This document shows, piece after piece, positions 35,260-43,860 of a DNA stretch of 64,000 nt (the stretch's first letter is position 1; each line of letters starts with the position of its first letter). The stretch is from an unicellular cyanobacterium SU2 (GTDB lineage Bacteria; Cyanobacteriota; Cyanobacteriia; Cyanobacteriales; Microcystaceae). The stretch spans positions 310,001 through 374,000 of the forward strand of contig NEED01000049.1 of the NCBI GenBank assembly GCA_002110465.1, given 5' to 3'. The notes beneath the pieces were generated by a model that saw nothing but the letters and a program-made list of their open reading frames with translations, made no database searches and was not told the DNA's origin. A program made the translations under genes and the position numbers.

Positions 35260-35297
35260 TCAACTATTAACTATTAACTATCAACTATTAACTATCT
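35260..35297. repeat. heptamer tandem repeat (TTAACTA type) between mnhE and mnhF
   Basis: About five slightly varied copies of TATTAAC/TATCAAC. The repeat covers the mnhE stop codon and touches the alternative mnhF start, so it has inserted or expanded inside an operon. Related arrays lie at 48491 and 52672. Confidence 0.85.
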
Positions 35298-35690
35298 CAT
35301 TTTTTTCCTCCTTCTAACGTAATGGACTTCATACCAACCTTGTTCGTCATATTTTAAGACAATAGTTTTAGGCGTAAAGGTAATCAAAAAGATATCCAGA
35401 AATATTAATCCTGGGGTTCTTCGAGGTTTAACTCTTTCCCTAACAATTTCTTCGTGGTTATGGGGACGCAACATAATTTGGATGGCTTCAATATAGGCTT
35501 GGGGAATAGCAACAATAATCTCCCATAATACCCTCAGCCAATCTTTTAAGAGACTTGGTGATCGATAACTACTGGGTAATAAAACAGCAATACAAAGACC
35601 GATAATTATATTAGGTAACCTAAAATCAGCCGTCAGTAAAAACCAGATAACCAGCCGTAGAATTATATTGAGAATTGCGATCGCGTCCAT
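35292..35690 (-). CDS. Mrp/Mnh antiporter subunit E
   Basis: A 132-residue subunit with two N-terminal membrane helices (ILNIILRLVIWFLLTADFRL, IIGLCIAVLLPSSYR) and a cytoplasmic C-terminal domain. The domain has the family PRRTPGLIFLDIFLITFTPK segment (MrpE NS/TLTPGT-like position, here ITFTPKT) and a basic end. It overlaps mnhD by 28 bases. The stop codon TAG falls in a heptamer repeat. Confidence 0.88.
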   Translation of the reverse strand: MDAIAILNIILRLVIWFLLTADFRLPNIIIGLCIAVLLPSSYRSPSLLKDWLRVLWEIIVAIPQAYIEAIQIMLRPHNHEEIVRERVKPRRTPGLIFLDIFLITFTPKTIVLKYDEQGWYEVHYVRRRKKMR

Positions 35691-37117
35691 ACTATCCAGA
35701 AAAGTAAGATTAACATTAAATTCATCACACCAATCAAATGATCGAATTGTTCGATCTCCCTGGGTAATTTAATGACTGACTTCTTAAAAATTAAAAAATA
35801 GGCCAGCCAACCTAAAGCAATGGTTGCTAGAGGTTTAATAACATTTTCAACAGTATAAGCTTCATAATAAACGCCATTAGCAACAATTAATCCACCGAGG
35901 AGAATAACCATTGCCCCCCAAAAACCAGGGTGTAGTTTACGATTTAGAGGAATTGGTTTATGGGGTAAAAATATAAATTTTGCAAAAGAAATCGCCGTTC
36001 CCAAAGCAGCAATATTCATCGCAATAACTTGCCAGGGTAAGAAATTTTTGCTGGTTAGTACCTTTGCCCCAAAACCGGATAGGAGGGGAAACCCAGAAAT
36101 AGAGAAACTGGCAATAACCAAAGCTATCCAAATTTGAGTATTAATCGGGGTTTTATTTAATTCTTTAAAATTACGACTCGGTAAGACCCCAGCCAGCAAA
36201 AACAGGGCAGATTTCACTAAGCCGTGAGTTAAGGCATAAAATCCCCCAACCACAGGGGCAGCCAGAACAAACCCTAACTGAGAAATGGTATGAAAAGCTA
36301 ACATCCGCTTCGTATCCTTTTCAAAGACGGCATAACCGACCCCTAACAGGGCTGTCGTCACCCCAAAAAACCTAACAACGGGGTCCATCTCCTCCAACAT
36401 CAAAGCACAACGTACCAAGGGAAATACTCCCGCTTTGACCACCACTCCCGACAACATAGCTGAGACAGGGGTTTCTGATTCAGAATGGGTTAAAGGCAAC
36501 CACAACCCTGAGACAAAGATTCCCCCTTTAGCCAATAATCCCAGAAAAATGAGGGCGATCGCCTCTGGAGGAGAACCTCGTAACCCAGCAAAATTAAAAG
36601 AATTATGAGCTTGATAAACTAAGACTGCCCCCACCAGATAAAATAACATTGCCGTATTGCTAACAAAGAGATAGCGCAATCCAACCCAAATTGAGCGATC
36701 GGTACGGGGATAGGCAATTAAGAGAAAAGCAGCAATACTAATAACTTCTAAGGCGACATAGAGACTAATAAAATCAGCACAAATAAAAGTAGCATTAACA
36801 CTCCCATGCAGCATCATAATCTGCATATAGAAAAAAGCCGTTTTATGACTTCCCCAACAGTAAACAATAACCGCAGCAGTTACTATAGCATTGGTGATGA
36901 TAAAAAAGGCACTTAATTGATCAATGGTTAAGCTAACTCCAAAATTATCCAGTAACTTTAAACTGAAGGGGGATGGTTGTAAAAATATCTGAGTAGCATA
37001 AGCAGTAGAAATCAAAGCGATTCCTAGGGCTAAATAGCGATCTAGTTTCGGTAATAAATAAATAATAAACCCGACAAAAAAGGGTAAAGCCATCCAGACA
37101 ATTGTGAACGTATTCAT
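35663..37117 (-). CDS. Mrp/Mnh antiporter subunit D (NuoN/ND4-like)
   Basis: A 484-residue, ~14-helix subunit homologous to the proton-pumping subunits of complex I. Recognisable are the helix with essential Glu (YVALEVISIAAFLLIAYPRT), SESETPVSAMLSGVVVKAGV with the broken-helix Lys, and the DTKRMLAFHTISQLGFVLA segment. It is the only large antiporter-like subunit in the operon; no full MrpA is present. The ATG overlaps the end of mnhC by four bases. Confidence 0.9.
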   Translation of the reverse strand: MNTFTIVWMALPFFVGFIIYLLPKLDRYLALGIALISTAYATQIFLQPSPFSLKLLDNFGVSLTIDQLSAFFIITNAIVTAAVIVYCWGSHKTAFFYMQIMMLHGSVNATFICADFISLYVALEVISIAAFLLIAYPRTDRSIWVGLRYLFVSNTAMLFYLVGAVLVYQAHNSFNFAGLRGSPPEAIALIFLGLLAKGGIFVSGLWLPLTHSESETPVSAMLSGVVVKAGVFPLVRCALMLEEMDPVVRFFGVTTALLGVGYAVFEKDTKRMLAFHTISQLGFVLAAPVVGGFYALTHGLVKSALFLLAGVLPSRNFKELNKTPINTQIWIALVIASFSISGFPLLSGFGAKVLTSKNFLPWQVIAMNIAALGTAISFAKFIFLPHKPIPLNRKLHPGFWGAMVILLGGLIVANGVYYEAYTVENVIKPLATIALGWLAYFLIFKKSVIKLPREIEQFDHLIGVMNLMLILLFWIVWTRSQFSI

Positions 37118-37455
37118 GGGGTATTATTCTCTTCAATTACCTTAGTTTCTAGAGTAGGATTATTTTTGGCTAACTTCATAACGCCCACTAGCATTAATGC
37201 TTGAATTGAAAAACCAATAACAATAGCGGTTAAGATCACTGCTTGGGGAACCGGATCTGAATAGTCCACCTTAATCTGATTACTTTGATTGGCAATTGGG
37301 GTATGTAAACCCGTGCGAGATGCCACTAACACATAATAAGCAATGACTCCTGTACTCATGATGTCCATGGAGATGATCTTCATCACCAAATTTTTCTTAA
37401 AAATAATCCCAAAAAACCCACATAGAATAGTGGCAAAAATACAAGCTTCTAACAT
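37114..37455 (-). CDS. Mrp/Mnh antiporter subunit C (NuoK-like)
   Basis: A 113-residue, three-helix NuoK-like subunit. The ATG at 37455 gives MLEACIFATILCGFFGIIFK, as expected for the family; a GTG 17 codons upstream (37506) extends the frame but adds an atypical leader and has no clear ribosome binding site. The conserved IISMDIMSTGVIAYYVLVAS helix is seen. It follows the NhaS3-type antiporter gene and overlaps mnhD, making it the first true Mrp gene of the operon. Confidence 0.87.
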   Translation of the reverse strand: MLEACIFATILCGFFGIIFKKNLVMKIISMDIMSTGVIAYYVLVASRTGLHTPIANQSNQIKVDYSDPVPQAVILTAIVIGFSIQALMLVGVMKLAKNNPTLETKVIEENNTP

Positions 37456-37540
37456 GGTCAATAGATAGTATAGTTGAGATGAAAGACGGTGGGCAATGCC
37501 CACCAAAACATTCTTTAAATTAAAGTGTTTACCCCATTAA

Positions 37541-38926
37541 TCATTTAGCCAAATTGGGGGTTTCTTCGAGTTTTTCTTCCTCTTCTTTAAAGGCTAATCG
37601 TAATAGAGGAGGAGCAATGAAAGTCGTAAGAATTACCATGATAATAATGGCTGCTTGTAACGGCTTATCTAAAACCCCACTAGCTGCCCCAATTCCTGCA
37701 AAAACTAAGCCCACTTCTCCACGAGGAATCATCCCAATTCCAATGGCTAAACGATTGATTTTTTGTTTTCCAAGAAATGACCAACCTGTGATTAATTTAC
37801 CAATAATAGCCACCACAATTAAGAAAGCAGCAATAATCAACCCTTGACGATTATCAGCATTTGTGGGGTTGAGAACACTTAGGTCAACTTTTGCCCCAAC
37901 ACAGACGAAGAAAATGGGAACTAAAATGTCAGCAATGGGGATAATTTGTTGGTCTAATTCTTTGCGTTTGTCGGTTTCATCTAACACTAATCCTGCGGCA
38001 AAAGCCCCTAGAATTGCTTCTAAATGAATGGCATTAGCCAAAAACGCCATAGAGAAAGCAAACACTAAAGCAGGAATGACTAACTTCCCTCTCGTTTGTA
38101 ACTTTTCGGCGATCGCTACAAAACTTTTGTTAAAAAATTTACCCAAAAAGATTGAGCCTAACAAGAATGCACTAGCACTCACAATTAAGTAAACTAAATT
38201 GGTTACGTCTACCTCTCCTGTCTTAGCTAAACTGGCAACAACCGCTAAAACAATGATACCGAGAACATCATCAATGACTGCTGCACCGACAATAATTTGG
38301 CCTTCCGTAGACTTCAATTGTCCTAACTCAGAAAGGACTTTAGAGGTAATCCCAATACTGGTAGCGGTTAATGCAGCCCCTGCAAATATCGCTGGAATAG
38401 TAGGCATTCCAAAGATTACAATTAATCCCACCGTACCCGCCAGAAAAGGAGCGACAACTCCGACAATAGCCACTAGAGCAGCCGTAAAACCAACTTTTTG
38501 TAATTCCCTTAAATCTGATTCTAAACCGATTTCAAATAAGAGAATAATTACCCCAAGTTCAGCTAAAACAGAAATGACCTCACTTTGGGTAGAAAATACT
38601 TCTGAAATACTCTCAACATTCAACCCTCCAAACTGTTGCAAAATGCTAATGACAACGGAATCACTAGCCACTGCCCCGTTTTCGGGAAAAACTAATAAAT
38701 GTAAGGCTGAAATCCCAACTAATACCCCAGCCACTAATTCTCCTAACACGGGAGGTAAATCAACTAATTTAGAGAGTTCTCCACCGAGTTTACTAGCTAA
38801 ATAAATAAAAACCAGACTCAGTAAAACGCCCGCTAAAATCATCGGTCCAGCTTCAGCACTAGGGGTATTGGCTAATAATGGGAGAGAAACAAATGGAAAA
38901 TTAATGAGTGGTTCTAAATACGGCAT
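37541..38926 (-). CDS. nhaS3: Na+/H+ (CPA2) antiporter, NhaS3-like
   Basis: A 461-residue, 12-13 helix antiporter of the CPA2/NapA family. It has LPPVLGELVAGVLVG, LFEIGLESDLRELQKVGF, TATSIGITSKVLSELGQLKS, and the ion-binding VGAAVIDDVLGIIVLAV, with the DD pair at the family's usual site. Length and sequence match NhaS3 of Synechocystis, an essential thylakoid Na+/H+ antiporter, from memory. It lies directly upstream of the Mrp genes on the same strand (about 85 bases to mnhC) and downstream of bicA. This suggests joint use in expelling the Na+ that BicA brings in. Confidence 0.9.
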   Translation of the reverse strand: MPYLEPLINFPFVSLPLLANTPSAEAGPMILAGVLLSLVFIYLASKLGGELSKLVDLPPVLGELVAGVLVGISALHLLVFPENGAVASDSVVISILQQFGGLNVESISEVFSTQSEVISVLAELGVIILLFEIGLESDLRELQKVGFTAALVAIVGVVAPFLAGTVGLIVIFGMPTIPAIFAGAALTATSIGITSKVLSELGQLKSTEGQIIVGAAVIDDVLGIIVLAVVASLAKTGEVDVTNLVYLIVSASAFLLGSIFLGKFFNKSFVAIAEKLQTRGKLVIPALVFAFSMAFLANAIHLEAILGAFAAGLVLDETDKRKELDQQIIPIADILVPIFFVCVGAKVDLSVLNPTNADNRQGLIIAAFLIVVAIIGKLITGWSFLGKQKINRLAIGIGMIPRGEVGLVFAGIGAASGVLDKPLQAAIIIMVILTTFIAPPLLRLAFKEEEEKLEETPNLAK

Positions 38927-38994
38927 GGTAATTTTTTAAAGTTTGCTTACTTACAAAAACATTAAATTAGATTGTGTCCATGAAAACAAGTGAG

Positions 38995-39086
38995 CTAAAT
39001 TAAGTAGTCAAACTGAAGATCACTCGAACTGATTAAGAGGGCTTAATAGGGTGAAGAATTTCTGTCCGACTACTGAACTAATTTAG
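38995..39086. repeat. imperfect inverted repeat between bicA and nhaS3
   Basis: CTAAATTAAGTAGTC (38995-39009) is the reverse complement of GACTACTGAACTAATTTAG (39068-39086) apart from four extra bases. The arms enclose 58 bases. It lies just after the bicA stop and could be an mRNA hairpin, attenuator or the footprint of a small mobile repeat. Confidence 0.5.
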
Positions 39087-39089
39087 ACA

Positions 39090-40802
39090 TTAGGAACGAG
39101 AAGAAGAGATAGTCGATGAAGGAGACATCATATTATGATTATTCAAATCAACAATGGGTTGGTCTACAAAATCAACTGCTTGTCTGAGAGCCACGGTGCG
39201 ATCGCTGACAATATTAGCAGCAGGAATTATTTCCATCACTCCTAATTTTCTCAGACGTTTTTCTGCTTGTCCAGTTACTCCCACCAAGAAGACTTCCCGA
39301 CCTTTTTCTACCGCTTCTTCAATCGCATTTTCTAACGCTAAGGAAGAGGTTACACCTAAGATAGGAACTTCTGATAAATCTAACACCAACGCTCGATAAT
39401 CATTAATCAAATTGTGTTCACGAGAAATCGCTTTAGCCACGCCAAAAATCATTGGACCACTGAGATAGAAAAGAAGTACCCGACCATTCGCCCGTTCTAA
39501 TAATTTTTTTTCTTCAGGGTTCAGATCGATTTCTTCATCATCATAGGTAACGGCTTTAACTTTATCGGCACGATGGTTAGATAGACGTTCAATAGTGAGA
39601 ATATTGGCGACAAATACCCCAACCCCTACAGCAACAATCAGGTCAACAAATACCGTTAGACCAATTACCCCATACATAATTAAAGCTGCTTTAACGGAGA
39701 TTTTGTGAGCCCGTTTGAGGAAACCCCAATCAACAATATCGATCCCAACCTTTAACGCAATACCGGCTAAAACCGCTAGGGGAATTCCTTGAAGATATTG
39801 ACTTAATCCTAACACTACCACGAGCAACACTAAAGCGCGGGTTAAACCTGAAACAGCCGTTCTTGCACCGGTTTGAATATTAACCACGGTTCCCATGGTG
39901 GCACCTGCACCGGCAATTCCACCAAATAAACCCGACACTAAGTTCCCAATCCCTTGACCAATCAATTCTTTGTTAGAGTCATGTTCGCTGCGGGTTAAAC
40001 TGTCTGCGACTAATGATGTGAGCAAGGCATCAATACAACCCAACATTCCTAAGACTAAAGCGTCAATCAACATGGTTTGAAGTTGAGTAGCACTAAAGGT
40101 AGGAATTTGTAAGCTCGGTAGGCCGACGGCAATTTCTCCAATACGACGAATATCGGCATTAGAGAAGAAAAAGACAGAAATTAATGTTCCAACAATTAAA
40201 GCCAGTAACTGAGGGGGAAAAACTTTCTTCAGTTTAGAGGGATAGAAGAAAAGAATCGCCACACTAATCACCGCTAATACTGTTTCCAGGGGATTAATAT
40301 TACTGAGCAGTGTGGGCAAATTTTGCACCGTTCCAATTACGCCACCTTTAGGACTTGCTTGTCCGAGAAAAGGAGCCGTCTGCAAAATAATCAGAATAAC
40401 CCCAATCCCCGACATAAAGCCAGATATGACAGTATAGGGCATTAAGGTAACGTATTTACCCAGTTTTAACACCCCAAAAAGAATTTGAAAAACCCCTGCC
40501 AACATGACAACGGTAAACGCCATCGCTAAGCCATTTTCTGGGTTAGTTGCTGTTAAATTAGCAATGACTGCCGTCATTACCACCGTCATCGGACCAGTCG
40601 GTTCTGAAATTAGGGTTGGTGTTCCCCCAAAAAGAGCCGCAAAAAAGCCGACTAAAATAGCTCCCCACAGTCCGGCAGATGCGCCGGCACCGGAAGCTAC
40701 CCCGAAGGTTAACGCCATGGGTAAGGCGATAACTGCGGCCGTGATTCCACCGAAGATATCGCCTTGAAGGTTCCTAAAATGAATCTTGTTAGTTATTCTC
40801 AT
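39090..40802 (-). CDS. bicA: SulP-family Na+-dependent bicarbonate transporter BicA
   Basis: Low-affinity, high-flux HCO3-/Na+ symporter of the plasma membrane that feeds the carbon-concentrating mechanism. The 570-residue protein starts MRITNKIHFRNLQGDIFGGI (ATG 40802; a TTG one codon earlier is also open). It carries the SulP segments GFFAALFGGTPTLISEPTGP, TVISGFMSGIGVILI and LVSGLFGGIAGAGATMGT, and a C-terminal STAS domain from about residue 440 (GRVLLFYLSGPMIFGVAKAI). It matches BicA of Synechococcus PCC 7002 closely from memory. The adjacent Na+/H+ antiporter genes fit its Na+ dependence. Confidence 0.94.
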   Translation of the reverse strand: MRITNKIHFRNLQGDIFGGITAAVIALPMALTFGVASGAGASAGLWGAILVGFFAALFGGTPTLISEPTGPMTVVMTAVIANLTATNPENGLAMAFTVVMLAGVFQILFGVLKLGKYVTLMPYTVISGFMSGIGVILIILQTAPFLGQASPKGGVIGTVQNLPTLLSNINPLETVLAVISVAILFFYPSKLKKVFPPQLLALIVGTLISVFFFSNADIRRIGEIAVGLPSLQIPTFSATQLQTMLIDALVLGMLGCIDALLTSLVADSLTRSEHDSNKELIGQGIGNLVSGLFGGIAGAGATMGTVVNIQTGARTAVSGLTRALVLLVVVLGLSQYLQGIPLAVLAGIALKVGIDIVDWGFLKRAHKISVKAALIMYGVIGLTVFVDLIVAVGVGVFVANILTIERLSNHRADKVKAVTYDDEEIDLNPEEKKLLERANGRVLLFYLSGPMIFGVAKAISREHNLINDYRALVLDLSEVPILGVTSSLALENAIEEAVEKGREVFLVGVTGQAEKRLRKLGVMEIIPAANIVSDRTVALRQAVDFVDQPIVDLNNHNMMSPSSTISSSRS

Positions 40803-40985
40803 CAATAATTTGCCCTCTGTTCAGATTAAGTAGATCTTAATTTGATAGTATCTAGTCTATGATCATTTTTTTTTCATAGCTTAAAATCTATATTAAGTAT
40901 CATACAGGGATTTCAGAAAAAAGCAACGGATGAGCGTTAAATTTTGTTAATCACTTGTGGACTATATGATTGATAGGGAATATCT

Positions 40986-41909
40986 CTAGGAATTTTCAGA
41001 GCCAAAACTAATTTCGGATGACTGATAATCGGACGGTTCTACATGAATTACTACCCGTACCGGATGAAAACAGTCTTTTAATTTTGCTTCTACCATTTCT
41101 GTAATCTGATGGGAAGTCTCTACATCTGGGGTATTAACCACCAAGTGCATTTCAATAAAAACTTGTCGTCCCAAGAGTCCCCGCGAGGCAATGTTATGAC
41201 AGTTAAGCACCCCAGGAACCCCCATTACCACCTCATGAATGGCTTCAGGGGCGATCGCCATGGCATCGACTAACCAAGGTAAATTAGTTCGCAACACCTG
41301 CCAACCACTACCAAACACCAAAAAGGCGACGGGGAAAGCTAATATAACATCTAGCCATTGCAGTTGGGGAAGATTTAACTGTTTTGCTTGCCAAATTCCG
41401 ATTAATCCTCCTAGTACCGTGATTGTTACCCAAACATCACTCATGGTATGGTAAGCGTCTGCTACTAAAATCGGACTGTTTAACCGTTTCCCCACACGAC
41501 GTTCATAAAAGGCCACAAAAATATTAACCCCCAAAACAATTAATAAAATCCATAATTGCCCCCCAGAAACCCTTACCTCTTGACCCCCGTGCCAAATTCG
41601 CTCGATCGCACCTTGAAGAATTTCAAAACAGGCGATTCCTAAAAAAGCCGCTATTCCTAAAGCCGCCACCCCTTCATATTTCTGGTGTCCGTAAGGATGA
41701 CGGCGATCGGGTTGGGGAGAGGACAAATGATTGGCAATTAACCCTAAAATATTATTGGCACTGTCTGTAACGCTATGAAGAGCATCGGCTTGTAAGCTCA
41801 AAGAACCGGTTATAATCCCTACCACAGCCTTTAACCCCATCACAAAAAGATTGAGAAATAGGGTAATGACTAAAACGCGACGAACCTGAGAACGGTTATC
41901 TTGTACCAC
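40986..41909 (-). CDS. cation diffusion facilitator family transporter
   Basis: A 307-residue CDF exporter with about six membrane helices and a C-terminal cytoplasmic domain. Signature regions are GSLSLQADALHSVTDSANN (the HxxxD-type metal site), RRHPYGHQKYEGVAALGIA, and VADAYHTMSDVWVTITVLGG (second HxxxD). The cytoplasmic ferredoxin-like domain is from residue ~210. Substrates are usually Zn2+, Co2+, Fe2+ or Mn2+; which one is not clear. GTG is the best in-frame start, with an ambiguous ribosome binding site. Confidence 0.92.
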   Translation of the reverse strand: MVQDNRSQVRRVLVITLFLNLFVMGLKAVVGIITGSLSLQADALHSVTDSANNILGLIANHLSSPQPDRRHPYGHQKYEGVAALGIAAFLGIACFEILQGAIERIWHGGQEVRVSGGQLWILLIVLGVNIFVAFYERRVGKRLNSPILVADAYHTMSDVWVTITVLGGLIGIWQAKQLNLPQLQWLDVILAFPVAFLVFGSGWQVLRTNLPWLVDAMAIAPEAIHEVVMGVPGVLNCHNIASRGLLGRQVFIEMHLVVNTPDVETSHQITEMVEAKLKDCFHPVRVVIHVEPSDYQSSEISFGSENS

Positions 41910-41996
41910 AGAGATTATACCGCTACGGGTTGAGTAAAAGTTGACAGTAGCAAGGAGTTTAACTTGATTCTAACTGTTTTTCAATTTTAATACCTA

Positions 41997-42038
41997 AGTT
42001 AGGAGTTAGGAGTTAGGAGTTAGGGGTTAGGAGTGAGG
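41997..42038. repeat. heptamer tandem repeat (AGTTAGG type)
   Basis: Six copies of AGTTAGG with two single-base variants, between the CDF gene and murQ. Heptameric short tandem repeats of this kind are common in cyanobacterial genomes. Confidence 0.9.
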
Positions 42039-42045
42039 AAATCAT

Positions 42046-42966
42046 TTAGTGACTTTGGCTATGCTTTTGAATTGCCTCTCTAAGGTTTCCTTGATGGCTA
42101 TCTAATAACTGTTGTCCTTGTTGAGCATCAAGTCCTGTCCAGTGCATCAATAAAGCTAATTTAACCCGTTTTCCACTGCGTTTTAGTAACACCTGTGCTT
42201 CTTCTCGGTTTAACTCCGTGAGATCTTCTAACATTCTCAGGGCGCGATCGCGCAGTTTTCGGTTCGTCACCGAGACATCTACCATGCGATTCCCATAAAC
42301 TTTACCGAGACGCACCATGACTCCTGTAGACAAGATATTTAACGCCATCTTGGTAACGGTTCCTGCTTTCAGGCGAGTCGAACCAGCTAACACCTCTGGA
42401 CCGGTGAGCAAGCGAATATCAATATCAACGATGATGGGGACTTGTTCGGCGGGAACACAACTCATCGCAATGGTAGTCGCGCCCCGTTGTTTGGCGGCTT
42501 CTAGCGCACCATGAACAAAAGGAGTGGTTCCTCCTGCACTAATCCCTACGACCACATCCTTCTCGATAATCTGGCGTTGGGCGATCGCCGAGGCTCCATC
42601 TTCTGTACGATCTTCGAGGTTCTCTGAACTTCTTACCAGCGCGGCAGCCCCTCCAGCAATAATGCCCTGTACTAAGTCCGGATCGGTGCAGAAGGTGGGG
42701 GGACATTCGGCCGCATCTAAGACCCCTAACCGTCCGCTAGTCCCTGCTCCAACGTAGAATAATCGTCCCCCTCGACCCAAGGATTTGGCACTCACGTCAA
42801 TGGCTTGGGCTAGTTCCAGTCTTGCTTGGGCAATGGCTTTGAGGGTTTGGACATCTTCTTTGTTAAATAAATCGACCAATTCTAAGGAGGTTAATTGGTC
42901 TAAATTTTTACTATTGGGGTTAATCTGTTCAGTTAACAGATGGCCTCGTTCTTCTAAATAATCCAT
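42046..42966 (-). CDS. murQ: N-acetylmuramic acid 6-phosphate etherase
   Basis: Splits MurNAc-6-phosphate into GlcNAc-6-phosphate and lactate during peptidoglycan recycling. The 306-residue SIS-domain protein shows GRGGRLFYVGAGTSGRLGVL, DAAECPPTFCTDPDLVQGI with the catalytic Glu, GISAGGTTPFVHGALE, and LAGSTRLKAGTVTKMALNIL; all are MurQ hallmarks. Length is normal. It lies 12 bases downstream of the DUF3110 gene on the same strand, so the two are likely cotranscribed. Confidence 0.96.
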   Translation of the reverse strand: MDYLEERGHLLTEQINPNSKNLDQLTSLELVDLFNKEDVQTLKAIAQARLELAQAIDVSAKSLGRGGRLFYVGAGTSGRLGVLDAAECPPTFCTDPDLVQGIIAGGAAALVRSSENLEDRTEDGASAIAQRQIIEKDVVVGISAGGTTPFVHGALEAAKQRGATTIAMSCVPAEQVPIIVDIDIRLLTGPEVLAGSTRLKAGTVTKMALNILSTGVMVRLGKVYGNRMVDVSVTNRKLRDRALRMLEDLTELNREEAQVLLKRSGKRVKLALLMHWTGLDAQQGQQLLDSHQGNLREAIQKHSQSH

Positions 42967-42978
42967 AGATTCGTTATT

Positions 42979-43377
42979 TTAAATTAATCCTTCTAATTGG
43001 CGACGAATGCGGTCTAATTCGTCAGAGGAGAGATCAGAAGCCGTCTCGGACGATACTTGTGTTTCTTCTGTTTTTTGAGGAATTTCCTCGTTTTCCCAAT
43101 CAGAGTCTATATTGGTTTCTGGGGGGATAGCTAACATTCCTTCTTTGACTAATTCATAATCATAATCGGCTGTTTTACAAAATCCTTCTACTTCCTCTGA
43201 ATCTAAGGCTTCGATGGACGGGGTGGGAAAATCTTGCGCTTCAAGTAATAGGGCGTAGCGGGTTGCATCGTCTTGGGACTCGAACATCAAGACTTTGGTG
43301 CGATCGCCCATCTGAACGGTGTGAATTCCTTCGTTTTCGGTGCGGGCGTTGTACAGTAGAACATAGACTTTAGCCAT
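42979..43377 (-). CDS. DUF3110 family protein
   Basis: A 132-residue cyanobacterial protein of unknown function. The start is placed at ATG 43377 because GAGGAG lies five bases upstream and the product then begins MAKVYVLLYNARTENEGIHT as in the family; an upstream in-frame start at 43398 would overlap that site. The conserved VLMFESQDDATRYALLLEAQ and DYELVKEGMLAIPPE segments are seen, followed by an acidic, Ser-rich tail. It precedes murQ with a 12-base gap. Confidence 0.9.
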   Translation of the reverse strand: MAKVYVLLYNARTENEGIHTVQMGDRTKVLMFESQDDATRYALLLEAQDFPTPSIEALDSEEVEGFCKTADYDYELVKEGMLAIPPETNIDSDWENEEIPQKTEETQVSSETASDLSSDELDRIRRQLEGLI

Positions 43378-43455
43378 ACTAACTCCTCGATTTTCCAATA
43401 CATTAATAACAAGCTAACGCCTGATCTTAACATTTGTCATAATTTAGCTATTAAA

Positions 43456-43821
43456 ATGATAATCTATCATATTACCACAACTGAAGCTTGGCAAGCTGCA
43501 CAAAACCTCAGAGAATACAAGGCTCAGTCTTTAGAAACTGAGGGGTTTATTCATTGTTCTACTAAGTCTCAAGTTGCTCAGGTTGCTAACACTTTTTATA
43601 GCCATTATCAACAGTTAATTGTTCTTTGTATTGACTCAGAAAAGTTAATCTCTAAGGTTAAATGGGAACCCCCAGTACATCCCCAAAATAATACTTCTTT
43701 TAAAGTTAAAAATAATGAACTATTCCCCCATGTTTACGGAGTCATTAATTTAGATTCAGTGGTCAAAATAATTAACTTAACTAAAAATGCTCAATCATCA
43801 ACTTTTTTGATTAGTTTGTAG
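43456..43821 (+). CDS. DUF952 family protein
   Basis: A 121-residue soluble protein of the DUF952 family, whose fold resembles ADP-ribosyltransferase-like or glutathione-transferase-associated domains; function is unestablished. Markers are IIYHITTTEAWQAA, the ETEGFIHCSTKSQVAQVANT motif and the LFPHVYGVINLDSVVKI end. It is a single gene divergent from the DUF3110/murQ pair and convergent with the histidine kinase gene. Confidence 0.88.
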   Translation: MIIYHITTTEAWQAAQNLREYKAQSLETEGFIHCSTKSQVAQVANTFYSHYQQLIVLCIDSEKLISKVKWEPPVHPQNNTSFKVKNNELFPHVYGVINLDSVVKIINLTKNAQSSTFLISL

Positions 43822-43860
43822 GCTAATAAAAAATAGGAATAAATTCCAACAATAAAAGTC

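Noticed and set aside
38199-38804. Plus-strand 201-codon frame opposite nhaS3
   Set aside because: Thr/Pro/Ala-rich antisense shadow of a membrane protein gene.
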